DNA of 17,632 nt, taken from JBBTWG01 sp038062935. Lineage in GTDB: Bacteria; Patescibacteriota; Gracilibacteria; UBA1369; UBA12463. Where the stretch lies: positions 1 to 17,632 of the forward strand of contig JBBTWG010000045.1 in the NCBI GenBank assembly GCA_038062935.1. The letters are read 5' to 3'. Shown here in pieces: positions 5,319 through 12,624 of this stretch (positions are counted from its first letter, which is position 1; every line of letters begins with the position of its first letter). The notes under the pieces were generated by a model that searched no databases, had not been told where the DNA came from, and saw only the letters and a program-made list of their open reading frames with translations. The translations under genes were made by a program, and so were the position numbers.

Positions 5319-7121
5319 ATGTTTATTCTCGGCATCTCCTGTTTCTATCACGACTCCGCCGCCGCACTTCTGAAAGACGGGAAAATCATTGCAGCCAGCG
5401 AAGAAGAACGCTTCACGCGTATCAAACACGATAACAGTTTTCCGCAGAACGCAATCGAATTCTGTTTACAAAAAGCAGGCATCACCGCGAAAGAACTCGA
5501 CGCAGTCATCTTTTACGAGAAGCCACTCATCAAATTCGAGCGCATCCTCTACAACACGATCGCCACATTCCCCAAATCATTTTTGTGGTTTATGAAAGCC
5601 ATGCCACAGTGGATAGAAAAGAAACTCTGGTTCGGTCATCTCGTGAAAAAACACATCGGCTACACAGGCAAAGTCTACTACGGCGATCATCACACGAGTC
5701 ACGTCGCGAGCAGTTTTTATTCTTCCAATTTTCAGGAATGCGCTTATCTCACCGCCGATGGCGTGGGAGAATGGACGACCACGAGCATAGGCGTCATCAA
5801 AAACGGTCAAATCCAGGTTTTGAAAGAGCTCCATTATCCGCATTCTCTCGGCCTTCTCTACAGCACATTCACCGCATTCCTCGGTTTCGAAGTGAATAAT
5901 GGCGAATACAAAGTCATGGGTCTCGCATCATATGGCAAACCGAAATACAAAGATATTATTTACAAACATCTCATCGACGTCGCCGCCGACGGCAGCATGA
6001 AATTGAACATGGAATATTTCGGTTTCCATCATTCGTTTCTCAGTTACAATCAAAAATTCATTGGACTCTTCGGAGAAACGCCGCCTCCCGAAAAAGAATT
6101 TACCGAGAAAGCCGCCGACATCGCCGCCAGTATTCAGAAAGTCACAGAAGAAATTATTCTCAAACAAGTGAACCATCTCTGGACACTCGCACCCTCCGAA
6201 AACCTCTGTCTCGCGGGCGGAGTCGCACTCAACTGCGTCGCCAACGCGGAAATTCTCAAGCACACGAACTACAAAAATCTCTACATCCAGCCCGCCGCCG
6301 GAGACGCCGGATGCGCCGTCGGCGCCGCGTATTTTCTCTGGAATCAATTTCAGGTCGAAAAATTCGAAAGTGAAAAAAAGCCCTACACATACCATCCACA
6401 GGATCCATGGATCCACGCCTACTACGGTTCCGACGGCAGTGATTACAAAGGTCAGGACATCAAAGAGTTTCTCGAAAAAGAGAGTATAAAATTCAAACAT
6501 TATGGCGACGAAAAAGATTTGATCGAAACCGTCGCACAGCTCGTCAGTGAGAATAAAGTTGTCGGATGGTTCCAGGGTCGTCAAGAATTCGGACCACGAG
6601 CGCTCGGCCACCGCAGCATCATAGGCAATCCAGCATGTCGCGATATGCAGGAAATCTTGAATGTAAAAATCAAACACCGCGAAAAATTCCGCCCATTTGC
6701 GCCATCCGTCGCGCAAGAATCTACAAGAAAATATTTCGAACTCGGGACGAACGATAGTCCATTCATGCTCCTCATCGCGCCAGTAAAGGCTGAGCTTCGC
6801 GACAAACTCCCCGCAATCACGCATGTCGACGGCTCCGCCAGATTACAAACCGTGACACCAGAATCCGAACCCCTCTACCACGCACTCATCAAAAAAGTCG
6901 GAGAAAAAACTGGATTCGACATCATCGTGAACACCTCATTCAACATCCGCGGTGAACCAATCGTCAGAACACCGCAGGAAGCGTTTCAGTGCTTCGCTTC
7001 AACAGATATGGACGTTCTCGTCCTCGGAAATTTCGTGATTTTCAAAGAAGATTTGGACCCAGAAAAAATCATCAAAGTCGACCCAAAAAAGATTCATGAA
7101 AAAGGAATAACACTCATATGA
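5319..7121 (+). CDS. NodU/CmcH-family O-carbamoyltransferase
   Basis: Enzymes of this family transfer a carbamoyl group from carbamoyl phosphate, via a carbamoyl-adenylate, to a hydroxyl of a sugar or other small molecule (NodU on Nod factors, TobZ on tobramycin, CmcH on cephems). The 600-residue protein is full length. It has an N-terminal ASKHA-type start with H11-DSAAALL and SEEERFTRIKHD, the HHTSH metal/active-site motif (H124, H125, H128), NNGEYKVMGLASYG, LAGGVALNCVANAEI, PAAGDAGCAVGAAY, and the C-terminal QGRQEFGPRALGHRS (GPRALG at 425-430) plus EKFRPFAPSV and NTSFNIRGEPIVRTP. Carbamoyltransferases of this type act in the cytoplasm. It overlaps the next gene by ATGA, suggesting coupled translation. 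The acceptor is unknown; neighbours point to a cell-surface glycan. Confidence 0.92.
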   Translation: MFILGISCFYHDSAAALLKDGKIIAASEEERFTRIKHDNSFPQNAIEFCLQKAGITAKELDAVIFYEKPLIKFERILYNTIATFPKSFLWFMKAMPQWIEKKLWFGHLVKKHIGYTGKVYYGDHHTSHVASSFYSSNFQECAYLTADGVGEWTTTSIGVIKNGQIQVLKELHYPHSLGLLYSTFTAFLGFEVNNGEYKVMGLASYGKPKYKDIIYKHLIDVAADGSMKLNMEYFGFHHSFLSYNQKFIGLFGETPPPEKEFTEKAADIAASIQKVTEEIILKQVNHLWTLAPSENLCLAGGVALNCVANAEILKHTNYKNLYIQPAAGDAGCAVGAAYFLWNQFQVEKFESEKKPYTYHPQDPWIHAYYGSDGSDYKGQDIKEFLEKESIKFKHYGDEKDLIETVAQLVSENKVVGWFQGRQEFGPRALGHRSIIGNPACRDMQEILNVKIKHREKFRPFAPSVAQESTRKYFELGTNDSPFMLLIAPVKAELRDKLPAITHVDGSARLQTVTPESEPLYHALIKKVGEKTGFDIIVNTSFNIRGEPIVRTPQEAFQCFASTDMDVLVLGNFVIFKEDLDPEKIIKVDPKKIHEKGITLI

Positions 7122-8239
7122 AAAAAATTGTAAAGATCATACTCATCAACGTCGCAATATTCTGTGTCGCCATCATCGCACTCCTGGCAGTTTACGAAGT
7201 CTACCTGCGCCTCAAAATCAACAATCCCGGCACCATCAAAACCGTCATCGAAAAACCGATTTACCGAACCGACCCCGATCTCGGCTGGGCACATCAACCC
7301 AACATCACCTTCGATTACGCAGGCAGCAAGTCATTTTTCAACGAATTCGGCCAACGCAGCAATCATCTAACTCCTGGCTCCCCCGCTCCCCGCATCCTCC
7401 TCCTCGGCGACTCCTTCACATTCGGCATGAACGTAAAACAGGACGAAACCATCTCCGCCTTCATGCAAAAAAATCTCGACTCCAAAAAATATGAAATCTC
7501 CGGAGGGAGCGATGTCATGAACGCAGGCGTCGTCGGATATTCCATCCGACAAGAATTAATCCATCTCACACGAGAATTCGACACACTGAAACCCGACACG
7601 GTCATCCTGAATATTTTCGTCGGCAACGATCTCACCGAACAACGCCGCAGCGAGGTCGAACGCGACAAAAATGGCTTTCCCGTGGGAATTAAAGATAAAG
7701 AAGTCCTCGTCACTCCCGACGGATATCTCGGATCGCACGACGCAATCCCCTTCCACAGCCTCGCCATCGCCGACCTCGCACAAAGGAAAAAACAATTCCT
7801 CATGAAACTCCAAAAATACCCAGGCTACATCTGGCCGGTTTTCATGGACGAAAAAAATCCACTCTTGCCACCTGACATGGCATCGCTCTGGACGCAGTAC
7901 GAAGCCGATCTTGCAAGAATGAAAAGTTTCCTCGACAGCAAAAAAGTACAATTTCTCGTCGTCATCATTCCAATGGACGTGCAAGTCAGCAGAAATTATT
8001 GGCAAAAATATCCGGACCAAATTTTCGGAGAAAAAGAATTCGAATTAAAAGTTCCACAGCAAAAATTGAAAGAAATCTGCAACAGAAATAAAATAAATTG
8101 CCTGGATCTCCTCCCCATTTTCCAAAAAAATACAGATCAACAGCTTTATTTCCCCCAAATCGACCCCCATTTCGCCATCCCCGGAAACCAGCTCACCGCC
8201 GAAAGCATCCTGAATAAAATCCTAAATCCTAAATCCTAA
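7118..8239 (+). CDS. Membrane-anchored SGNH/GDSL-type hydrolase or acyltransferase
   Basis: The 373-residue protein has an N-terminal membrane helix (about 6-28) and a domain predicted outside the membrane. SGNH blocks are visible: ILLLGDSFTFG (GDS at 97-99, Ser99 the expected nucleophile), NAGVVGYSIRQE (block II Gly), FVGNDLTE (GND at 169-171) and a C-terminal DPHF (D349, H351) followed by PGNQLTAESIL. Such proteins remove or transfer acyl groups on carbohydrates, as in PatB/AlgX-like systems. The start ATG overlaps the carbamoyltransferase stop (ATGA), placing it firmly in the operon. The last codons are built from an AAATCCT tandem heptamer, so a repeat-unit change would alter the C-terminus. 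Confidence 0.8.
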   Translation: MKKIVKIILINVAIFCVAIIALLAVYEVYLRLKINNPGTIKTVIEKPIYRTDPDLGWAHQPNITFDYAGSKSFFNEFGQRSNHLTPGSPAPRILLLGDSFTFGMNVKQDETISAFMQKNLDSKKYEISGGSDVMNAGVVGYSIRQELIHLTREFDTLKPDTVILNIFVGNDLTEQRRSEVERDKNGFPVGIKDKEVLVTPDGYLGSHDAIPFHSLAIADLAQRKKQFLMKLQKYPGYIWPVFMDEKNPLLPPDMASLWTQYEADLARMKSFLDSKKVQFLVVIIPMDVQVSRNYWQKYPDQIFGEKEFELKVPQQKLKEICNRNKINCLDLLPIFQKNTDQQLYFPQIDPHFAIPGNQLTAESILNKILNPKS

Positions 8240-8244
8240 ATCCT
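8217..8244 (+). repeat. Tandem heptamer AAATCCT x4
   Basis: Four exact AAATCCT units stand at 8217-8223, 8224-8230, 8231-8237 and 8238-8244. They cover the last codons and the TAA stop (8237-8239) of the SGNH gene and reach 5 nt before the next ATG. Since 7 is not a multiple of 3, unit gain or loss changes the reading frame of the C-terminal residues. Confidence 0.9.
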
Positions 8245-8249
8245 CCTCC

Positions 8250-8408
8250 ATGTCCCGTCTCACCGGCATCCACCACATCCTGAAATTTCTCATGAATCGC
8301 AAAAGATTCTGGCTCGTGCCGATCGTTATGATGCTTCTCATCATCGGAACACTCGTCATTTTCACACAAGGCAGTATTTTCGCGCCGTTCGTCTACACGC
8401 TCTTCTGA
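8250..8408 (+). CDS. DUF5989-like 52-residue membrane protein
   Basis: This short reading frame has a basic N-terminus, FLMNRKRFWLVP, one hydrophobic helix (VMMLLIIGTLVIF) and the ending QGSIFAPFVYTLF. The combination of N-K/R-R-F-W-L-x-P, a single helix and a terminal APFxYTLF matches the DUF5989 small proteins that accompany SxtJ and NodU/CmcH carbamoyltransferases. It is the last gene of the operon, 10 nt after the SGNH gene, and its 3' end overlaps the converging acyltransferase gene by 16 bp. Function unknown; co-occurrence suggests a membrane partner of the carbamoyl system. Confidence 0.8.
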   Translation: MSRLTGIHHILKFLMNRKRFWLVPIVMMLLIIGTLVIFTQGSIFAPFVYTLF

Positions 8409-9436
8409 AGCTGACTGCGACTACGAATCGTCCATCGCTCGACCAAATACCAAGAGAGAATTCCGCATGCCCACGAGCCTACAAACGAGAGTGTCATGAA
8501 AAGTCCGAGCGACATCGAGGGAAAAAAATACACGAGAACCTGCTGCACAAAAAAAGCATAGATGTAAATTCCATACGAAAAATCTCCAAAATTTCCCCAA
8601 CGATTGAGCGGAGGAAGTGATATCCACGCGAGCGAAATCACCGCAACAGGAAGCGCAATATATTGCAGAGCGCCATACAGATGCACCGCCCCCGCGAGAA
8701 TCATAACGAGCAACGCACCACAAAAAATAATTCCAAAATTCGATTTCATCCGCTCCACAAAGTGTGACAAAATCGCCCCCGCGAGAAAATACAAACCGAA
8801 ATCAATCAGATGATAAGCCTCAAAACTCGTGTAAGGAAAAAGAACCAAAGACGGCGTCCACCAGAGCCGCGCGACATATAGCGAAATCCACAATCCCACA
8901 AAAACCGGCATTCTCCACGATCGTTTCACAAAAAAGAAACCAGCAAGAATCAGATAAAAAAGTGCTTCATACGACAAAGTCCACAGCGATCCATTCGTAA
9001 TCGCCGGAACAGGATTTGAAACAAAAACATCATGGAGTGGCGGATTAATGCCGAAAAACATCAGAATATTTTTCGCCGCATACACAAAAGTTTCACGCGA
9101 AAACAGAAACGCAGTCACAGACTCTTTCGTCAGAAAAAAAGCGCTGAAAAGAATCACAACAAACGTCATCGCCACCAACCCCGGCATAATTCTCAAAACC
9201 CGTTTTTTCAAAAAATTCCAAACCGAAGACGAACGCTCGAGACTCAAAAAAATCAAATATCCACTGATCACAAAAAACCCACGAACCGCCAAAGTGCTAA
9301 ACCGCACCTGCCCACCACTGATCTGCATGAGAAGATCATTCTCCGGAGTCCCCAAAAGCGCATAACTATGCGTAATAATCACAAAAGACGCCAAAAGAAA
9401 CCGCAAAAAATCAAAATTATTCTCAGAAGCTTTCAC
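8393..9436 (-). CDS. Acyltransferase-3 (OafA/YrhL-like) integral membrane acyltransferase
   Basis: This 347-residue multi-helix membrane protein opens with FDFLRFLLASFVIITHSYAL, the family's first helix with its catalytic-type His. It is followed by VRGFFVISGYLIFLSLERSS and KKRVLRIMPGL (the R-x-x-R-I-x-P motif), and about nine more hydrophobic segments. Acyltransferase-3 proteins move acyl groups, usually acetyl from cytoplasmic acetyl-CoA, onto extracytoplasmic sugars or lipids. The start is a GTG at 9436, six nt after a TATATT -10 box; an in-frame ATG at 9475 lies upstream of that promoter and adds a non-family extension. It converges on the carbamoyltransferase operon, which suggests a shared surface-glycan role. 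Confidence 0.88.
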   Translation of the reverse strand: MKASENNFDFLRFLLASFVIITHSYALLGTPENDLLMQISGGQVRFSTLAVRGFFVISGYLIFLSLERSSSVWNFLKKRVLRIMPGLVAMTFVVILFSAFFLTKESVTAFLFSRETFVYAAKNILMFFGINPPLHDVFVSNPVPAITNGSLWTLSYEALFYLILAGFFFVKRSWRMPVFVGLWISLYVARLWWTPSLVLFPYTSFEAYHLIDFGLYFLAGAILSHFVERMKSNFGIIFCGALLVMILAGAVHLYGALQYIALPVAVISLAWISLPPLNRWGNFGDFSYGIYIYAFFVQQVLVYFFPSMSLGLFMTLSFVGSWACGILSWYLVERWTIRSRSQLQKSV

Positions 9437-9442
9437 GGCGCC

Positions 9443-9448
9443 AATATA
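9443..9448 (-). promoter_or_regulatory. -10 box for leaderless acyltransferase mRNA
   Basis: On the minus strand TATATT (9448-9443) is followed by GGCGCC and then the GTG start at 9436. The 6-nt distance puts the transcription start at the start codon. The -35 region is weak (TGTTTC at a 17-nt spacing). Confidence 0.55.
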
Positions 9449-9528
9449 CCCGAAAATAGCTTCTAGAAACAGCAATCACCAAAAAATTTTTCAACCCAGG
9501 GAAAGTGTGATAAAGTCCCTCTCGCGTC

Positions 9529-9556
9529 GTCACATGTCACAAGTCACATGTCACAC
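9529..9556 (+). repeat. Tandem heptamer GTCACAN x4 before tRNA-Pro
   Basis: GTCACAT, GTCACAA, GTCACAT and GTCACAC follow one another at 9529-9556, ending 7 nt before the tRNA-Pro gene. The alternating last base makes it also a 14-bp direct repeat. It has the same unit length as the AAATCCT array at 8217, though the sequence is unrelated. Confidence 0.85.
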
Positions 9557-9563
9557 GTTAGGA

Positions 9564-9640
9564 CGGGGTGTGGCGCAGTTGGCTAGCGCGCCTGCTTTGG
9601 GAGCAGGAGGCCCTGGGTTCGAGTCCCAGCACCCCGACCA
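9564..9640 (+). tRNA. tRNA-Pro (anticodon TGG), CCA encoded
   Basis: The acceptor CGGGGTG pairs with CACCCCG. The D arm is GCGCAGTTGGCTAGCGC, the anticodon arm CCTGC-TTTGGGA-GCAGG carries TGG, and the T arm is CTGGGTTCGAGTCCCAG. Discriminator A is followed by encoded CCA (9638-9640). The gene is 77 nt and complete. The likely promoter is a weak GATAAA near 9509-9514. Confidence 0.97.
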
Positions 9641-9662
9641 TTTCAATTCAACATCTCATTCC

Positions 9663-10034
9663 ATGGAAAAATCGAAGATATTCCTCATTTGTGCAGTTAT
9701 TTCTCTCGTGATAGCCATCGGATTTATCACATATGCTGCGAATTTTTTCTCAGGAGCATCAGAAAACCCTGCACTTGCAGACAGCAACGCAGCCGACAAC
9801 GCCACACTCGGAAACAACGACAGAAGACAAGGATGGATCTTCGGCGGAATCGGAGCATTTTTGCTGATAGATGCGGCTGTATTTTTTATACTTTCGAGAA
9901 AGAAAGAAGAGCTTGGTGAGTGCTCACCATCGCTGGAGTCACAGCACTCACAAAGTGGCTTCGAAAAAATTAACGCGAATCCGTCCCGATCGCCTCCCGA
10001 ATATTGCAAAATCCATCTTTTCGGAGAAGTTTGA
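9663..10034 (+). CDS. Small membrane protein of unknown function
   Basis: This 123-residue protein has two hydrophobic helices (about 6-28 and 57-78), separated by a polar, Asn/Ala/Asp-rich loop that is probably extracytoplasmic. A hydrophilic Ser-rich tail follows. I do not recognise a family. It starts 22 nt after the tRNA-Pro gene with no visible promoter or Shine-Dalgarno sequence, so it is probably transcribed together with that tRNA. The last 22 codons overlap the 3' end of pyrD on the opposite strand, and a hairpin (9916-9951) lies within its tail. The tail may therefore be a recent extension caused by loss of an earlier stop. Confidence 0.55.
   Translation: MEKSKIFLICAVISLVIAIGFITYAANFFSGASENPALADSNAADNATLGNNDRRQGWIFGGIGAFLLIDAAVFFILSRKKEELGECSPSLESQHSQSGFEKINANPSRSPPEYCKIHLFGEV
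9916..9951 (-). terminator. Possible terminator hairpin for pyrD
   Basis: GTGAGTGCT (9916-9924) and AGCACTCAC (9943-9951) form a 9-bp stem with an 18-nt loop, 19 nt beyond the pyrD stop on the minus strand. It is followed there by a pyrimidine-rich stretch (CTCTTCTTTCTTTCT). The left arm can also pair locally with CTCACC at 9923-9928, giving an alternative fold. The T tract is interrupted, so termination strength is doubtful. Confidence 0.4.
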
Positions 10035-11091
10035 CGAGTCCCTGATTGATTTCACTCACAACCTGGGGACCCTCGAAAACCATGCCGGTAATCATCTGAA
10101 TCAGTGATGCACCAGCCTTTATTTTGGCATAAGCATCCAGAGCGGAGAAGACTCCACCAGAACCAATGATGATATATTTCCCCTGTGTTTTTCGATAAAC
10201 ATATCGAATCAATTCAGTGGCGAGATCTCCAACAACTTTGCCACTCAGACCGCCCTTTTCAGGAACATTCGCATCAAGAATTTTAGGATTTTCCCGTTTC
10301 TTCGTAAGATTTGTACAAATGAAACCGTGAATCCGATGATGGGAAACAGTTTCCAGAAGGGTATCAATTTGTGAGCGATCGAGATCCACAGCCAGTTTGA
10401 GAAATATGGGTTTCGAATATGCAATGGCATCAATCGCCGTCAGTAAACTTTCAAGTTTTTTCGAATCCGTAAAAGGCTCTCCTCCATACGCATTTGGACA
10501 GCTGATATTGATGGTGATGTAATCCCCAATCGTCAAAAAATGCTGAAAAGCTTTCACGTAATCTTTCACTCCAGCTTGGAGTTCGCACGTATCAGGAGAA
10601 TTCGTTTTCGCAATGCTGATGCCAAAAGGAATAGAAAATTTCTTCCCACGAAGACGTCGGGAAATGACTTCGCAGCCATCATTTTTGAGACCATAGTAAA
10701 CAGCCAGAGACTTCGATTTCGGAAGTCGCCAGAGACGTGGCTTCGGATTTCCTGCGCAGGGTTCTCCTGAGATAGAACCCAGTTCCGCAAACCCAAAACC
10801 AACCGAAGGAAGTATGTCAGTGAGCACCGCATTCTTGTCGAAACCCGCTGAAAGTCCAATAGGATTTCGGAAATGAATGCCGAGCACATTCTGCTCCAGA
10901 CTCGGATGATGATAACCAAAAAGCCAGGAAGTTATTTTGCGCGTAAAAAAGTGTTTCCCAAGCCATTCTCCAGCATCGCCCATGTGGTCATGAACCTCCT
11001 CCGGATCCCGTTGGAAGAAGATTTTTTTCAGAATATTTCGATACAAAAAACCAGTAATCGAATTTCGAAATGCAATAAAAGTTTCGTACAT
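9970..11091 (-). CDS. pyrD: Dihydroorotate dehydrogenase, class-2 architecture
   Basis: PyrD oxidises dihydroorotate to orotate in pyrimidine synthesis, using FMN. The 373-residue protein has an N-terminal helical membrane-association region (1-60) as in quinone-linked class 2. It then shows GLSAGFDKNAVL (K86), GFGFAELGSIS, KPRLWRLPKSKSLAVYYGLKNDG, INISCPNAYGG (N195, C198), LKLAVD (K232), ICTNLT, GGLSGKVVG and the FMN phosphate site IIGSGGVFSALDAYAKIKAGAS. The order and N-terminus are class 2, but the catalytic base position is Cys198, where class 2 normally has Ser and class 1 has Cys. It lies 20 nt downstream of a membrane polyferredoxin gene and is probably co-transcribed with it, so its electron acceptor may be unusual. 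Confidence 0.93.
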   Translation of the reverse strand: MYETFIAFRNSITGFLYRNILKKIFFQRDPEEVHDHMGDAGEWLGKHFFTRKITSWLFGYHHPSLEQNVLGIHFRNPIGLSAGFDKNAVLTDILPSVGFGFAELGSISGEPCAGNPKPRLWRLPKSKSLAVYYGLKNDGCEVISRRLRGKKFSIPFGISIAKTNSPDTCELQAGVKDYVKAFQHFLTIGDYITINISCPNAYGGEPFTDSKKLESLLTAIDAIAYSKPIFLKLAVDLDRSQIDTLLETVSHHRIHGFICTNLTKKRENPKILDANVPEKGGLSGKVVGDLATELIRYVYRKTQGKYIIIGSGGVFSALDAYAKIKAGASLIQMITGMVFEGPQVVSEINQGLVKLLRKDGFCNIREAIGTDSR

Positions 11092-11111
11092 ATAGGATGT
11101 GTTAAGAATTT

Positions 11112-12575
11112 TTAGGCTCTATGATCCATAGGAAGTGAAAAAATATAAAAGTTCAAAATCATAAGTCCAAAGAGGAGAAGTAAATGAGGCAGCATCGTTT
11201 TGACGACATCAGCCTTCGTCTGCGCTTTCTTTTTTGCAATAGAATAATTGATAAAAAATGTTCCCAGAATTCCAAGACTCAAAATGAGATATTGAAGAGT
11301 CATGACCGTCATAGGACTCAACACGCTGCTATCCACCATCTGTTCAACTTTTTGAGAAAATATCCCGATGAGAGCAGCCAAAATAGTCTTTCCCTCTCCG
11401 AGAAGATGATTCAAATTATGTGCCAAATGTCCAGCAAGGTCGACAGCAATAAACGCATAACCAAAACGGGCAAAATTCTGGATCATCTTTTCTTTGCTGG
11501 CTCGTGCAGAAAAAGCACTGGAAATAAACATCAAGCCGACTGGTACGAGCATCGTCAAAAAATAAACAACCGTAAAAAGAATTTTTTCATTCGTAATTCC
11601 GGTAAAAGAACTGAAAAATCCACTGAATTCATCCCAGAGACTCAGCATACCAATGTTCTGGATAATCACGATACCCACCAGAATTTTCGCAAAAAAACTT
11701 TCTTCAAAACGCACATACATTCTCTTCCAAAAATCACTTCCAAAAGGTCGTACCCTCAGAGCGATATTGTCATGAGGACAGGCTTTGACACAGTTAGCAC
11801 ACAAAGCACAAAAACGATTTCCATCTTTCGTAGGAATCACCTGATAATACGGACAACCAGCCTGTTTTTCCCTGCCAAAAAAGCAGAATTTTTCTTTGCA
11901 GCTCTTGCACACTTCCGGATTTTTCGAAACCAGTTCTATCGGAGCCGCCATGGAATAATTTCCAGCGACATTCCCCAGGAAACAGATATAGCGGCAGAAA
12001 ACCCGTCTTTCATACAGAAAACCGCAAATGACAACACCCAGAAAGAGTCCTAAAAATATCACACCAGTCAATGCAGGATGTTCAGTCATCCCGAAGACTC
12101 GATCAAACCAGGTAATAAGAATAAAAGTAATATCAACAATCCAATAGCTGTATTTTCCCAGCCAAAAAGGTATTTTTTGTCGACGACCAAAGTGTTTCTG
12201 GACGAAATCGCTAATCCAGGCAAAAGGACAAATCGCACACCAGAGCCTTCCAACGAGTATAAAACTGAACGGCAAAATAGCCCACCAGAAAGTCCAGATC
12301 AGAATAGATCCCGGATTTTGACCATATTCTTTTGGACCCAGAAAGAGATAGGCAGCAATAATTCCAAACAAAGCAAGAGCTGGAATTTGAAAAACAGCTG
12401 GATACCATCTGCTTTTCACAAATTGACGAAGACCACCATAATCGAGAATATCGACCATTTGTGCCTTTCGGGACAGAAAGCGAATCAAAAAATAGAGGGA
12501 GACGATGGCAGCAATGAAAAGACCAATAAATCCCCATTGAATCATGGTAGAGGCGGAATCGTTGAGGGAGTGCAT
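11112..12575 (-). CDS. NapH/NosR/CcoG-like membrane 4Fe-4S polyferredoxin
   Basis: This is a 487-residue membrane protein. N-terminal helices lead to GRLWCAICPFAW (C113, C116), then ERRVFCRYICFLG (C194, C198), the C-x3-C-P and C-x3-C pairs typical of the NapH/NosR/CcoG family. A cytoplasmic iron-sulphur part follows: C223-x2-C226-x4-C231 with C241, then the classic C256-x2-C259-x2-C262-x3-C266-P. C-terminal helices include H383, H386 and H390 in AGHLAHNLNHLL, which could bind haem or metal. Family members pass electrons between the quinone pool and periplasmic or membrane acceptors; CcoG reduces Cu(II) to Cu(I). Here it sits between a copper operon and pyrD. No other respiratory gene is seen. 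A TAACAT -10-like box lies 11 nt before the ATG. Confidence 0.8.
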   Translation of the reverse strand: MHSLNDSASTMIQWGFIGLFIAAIVSLYFLIRFLSRKAQMVDILDYGGLRQFVKSRWYPAVFQIPALALFGIIAAYLFLGPKEYGQNPGSILIWTFWWAILPFSFILVGRLWCAICPFAWISDFVQKHFGRRQKIPFWLGKYSYWIVDITFILITWFDRVFGMTEHPALTGVIFLGLFLGVVICGFLYERRVFCRYICFLGNVAGNYSMAAPIELVSKNPEVCKSCKEKFCFFGREKQAGCPYYQVIPTKDGNRFCALCANCVKACPHDNIALRVRPFGSDFWKRMYVRFEESFFAKILVGIVIIQNIGMLSLWDEFSGFFSSFTGITNEKILFTVVYFLTMLVPVGLMFISSAFSARASKEKMIQNFARFGYAFIAVDLAGHLAHNLNHLLGEGKTILAALIGIFSQKVEQMVDSSVLSPMTVMTLQYLILSLGILGTFFINYSIAKKKAQTKADVVKTMLPHLLLLFGLMILNFYIFSLPMDHRA

Positions 12576-12590
12576 ACGGGAAAAGAATGT

Positions 12591-12624
12591 TAAATTTTAC
12601 CTTTCGCAAAAAAAGTAAAATTTA
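12591..12624. repeat. AT-rich perfect inverted repeat between two minus-strand genes
   Basis: TAAATTTTAC (12591-12600) and GTAAAATTTA (12615-12624) are exact reverse complements with a 14-nt loop. The right arm contains the stop codon of the 12622-12945 gene, and the left arm is 16 nt before the polyferredoxin start. It may be a weak transcript-processing or attenuator hairpin, or a protein-binding dyad; GC content is too low for a firm terminator call. Confidence 0.6.

Noticed and set aside
5928..6824. 298-codon open frame on the minus strand inside the carbamoyltransferase gene
   Set aside because: It is antisense to a clear full-length family member, its translation is rich in F, C, E and D in the way typical of reverse-frame shadows, and it has no recognisable motif.
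9507..9662. Upstream extension of the small membrane protein from 9507
   Set aside because: It would read through the whole tRNA-Pro gene and the heptamer repeat; ATG 9663 begins the hydrophobic helix and is preferred.
11184..12053. 289-codon open frame on the plus strand over the polyferredoxin gene
   Set aside because: The opposite strand carries all the Fe-S motifs; this frame is K/S/T/N-rich low-complexity sequence with no domain.
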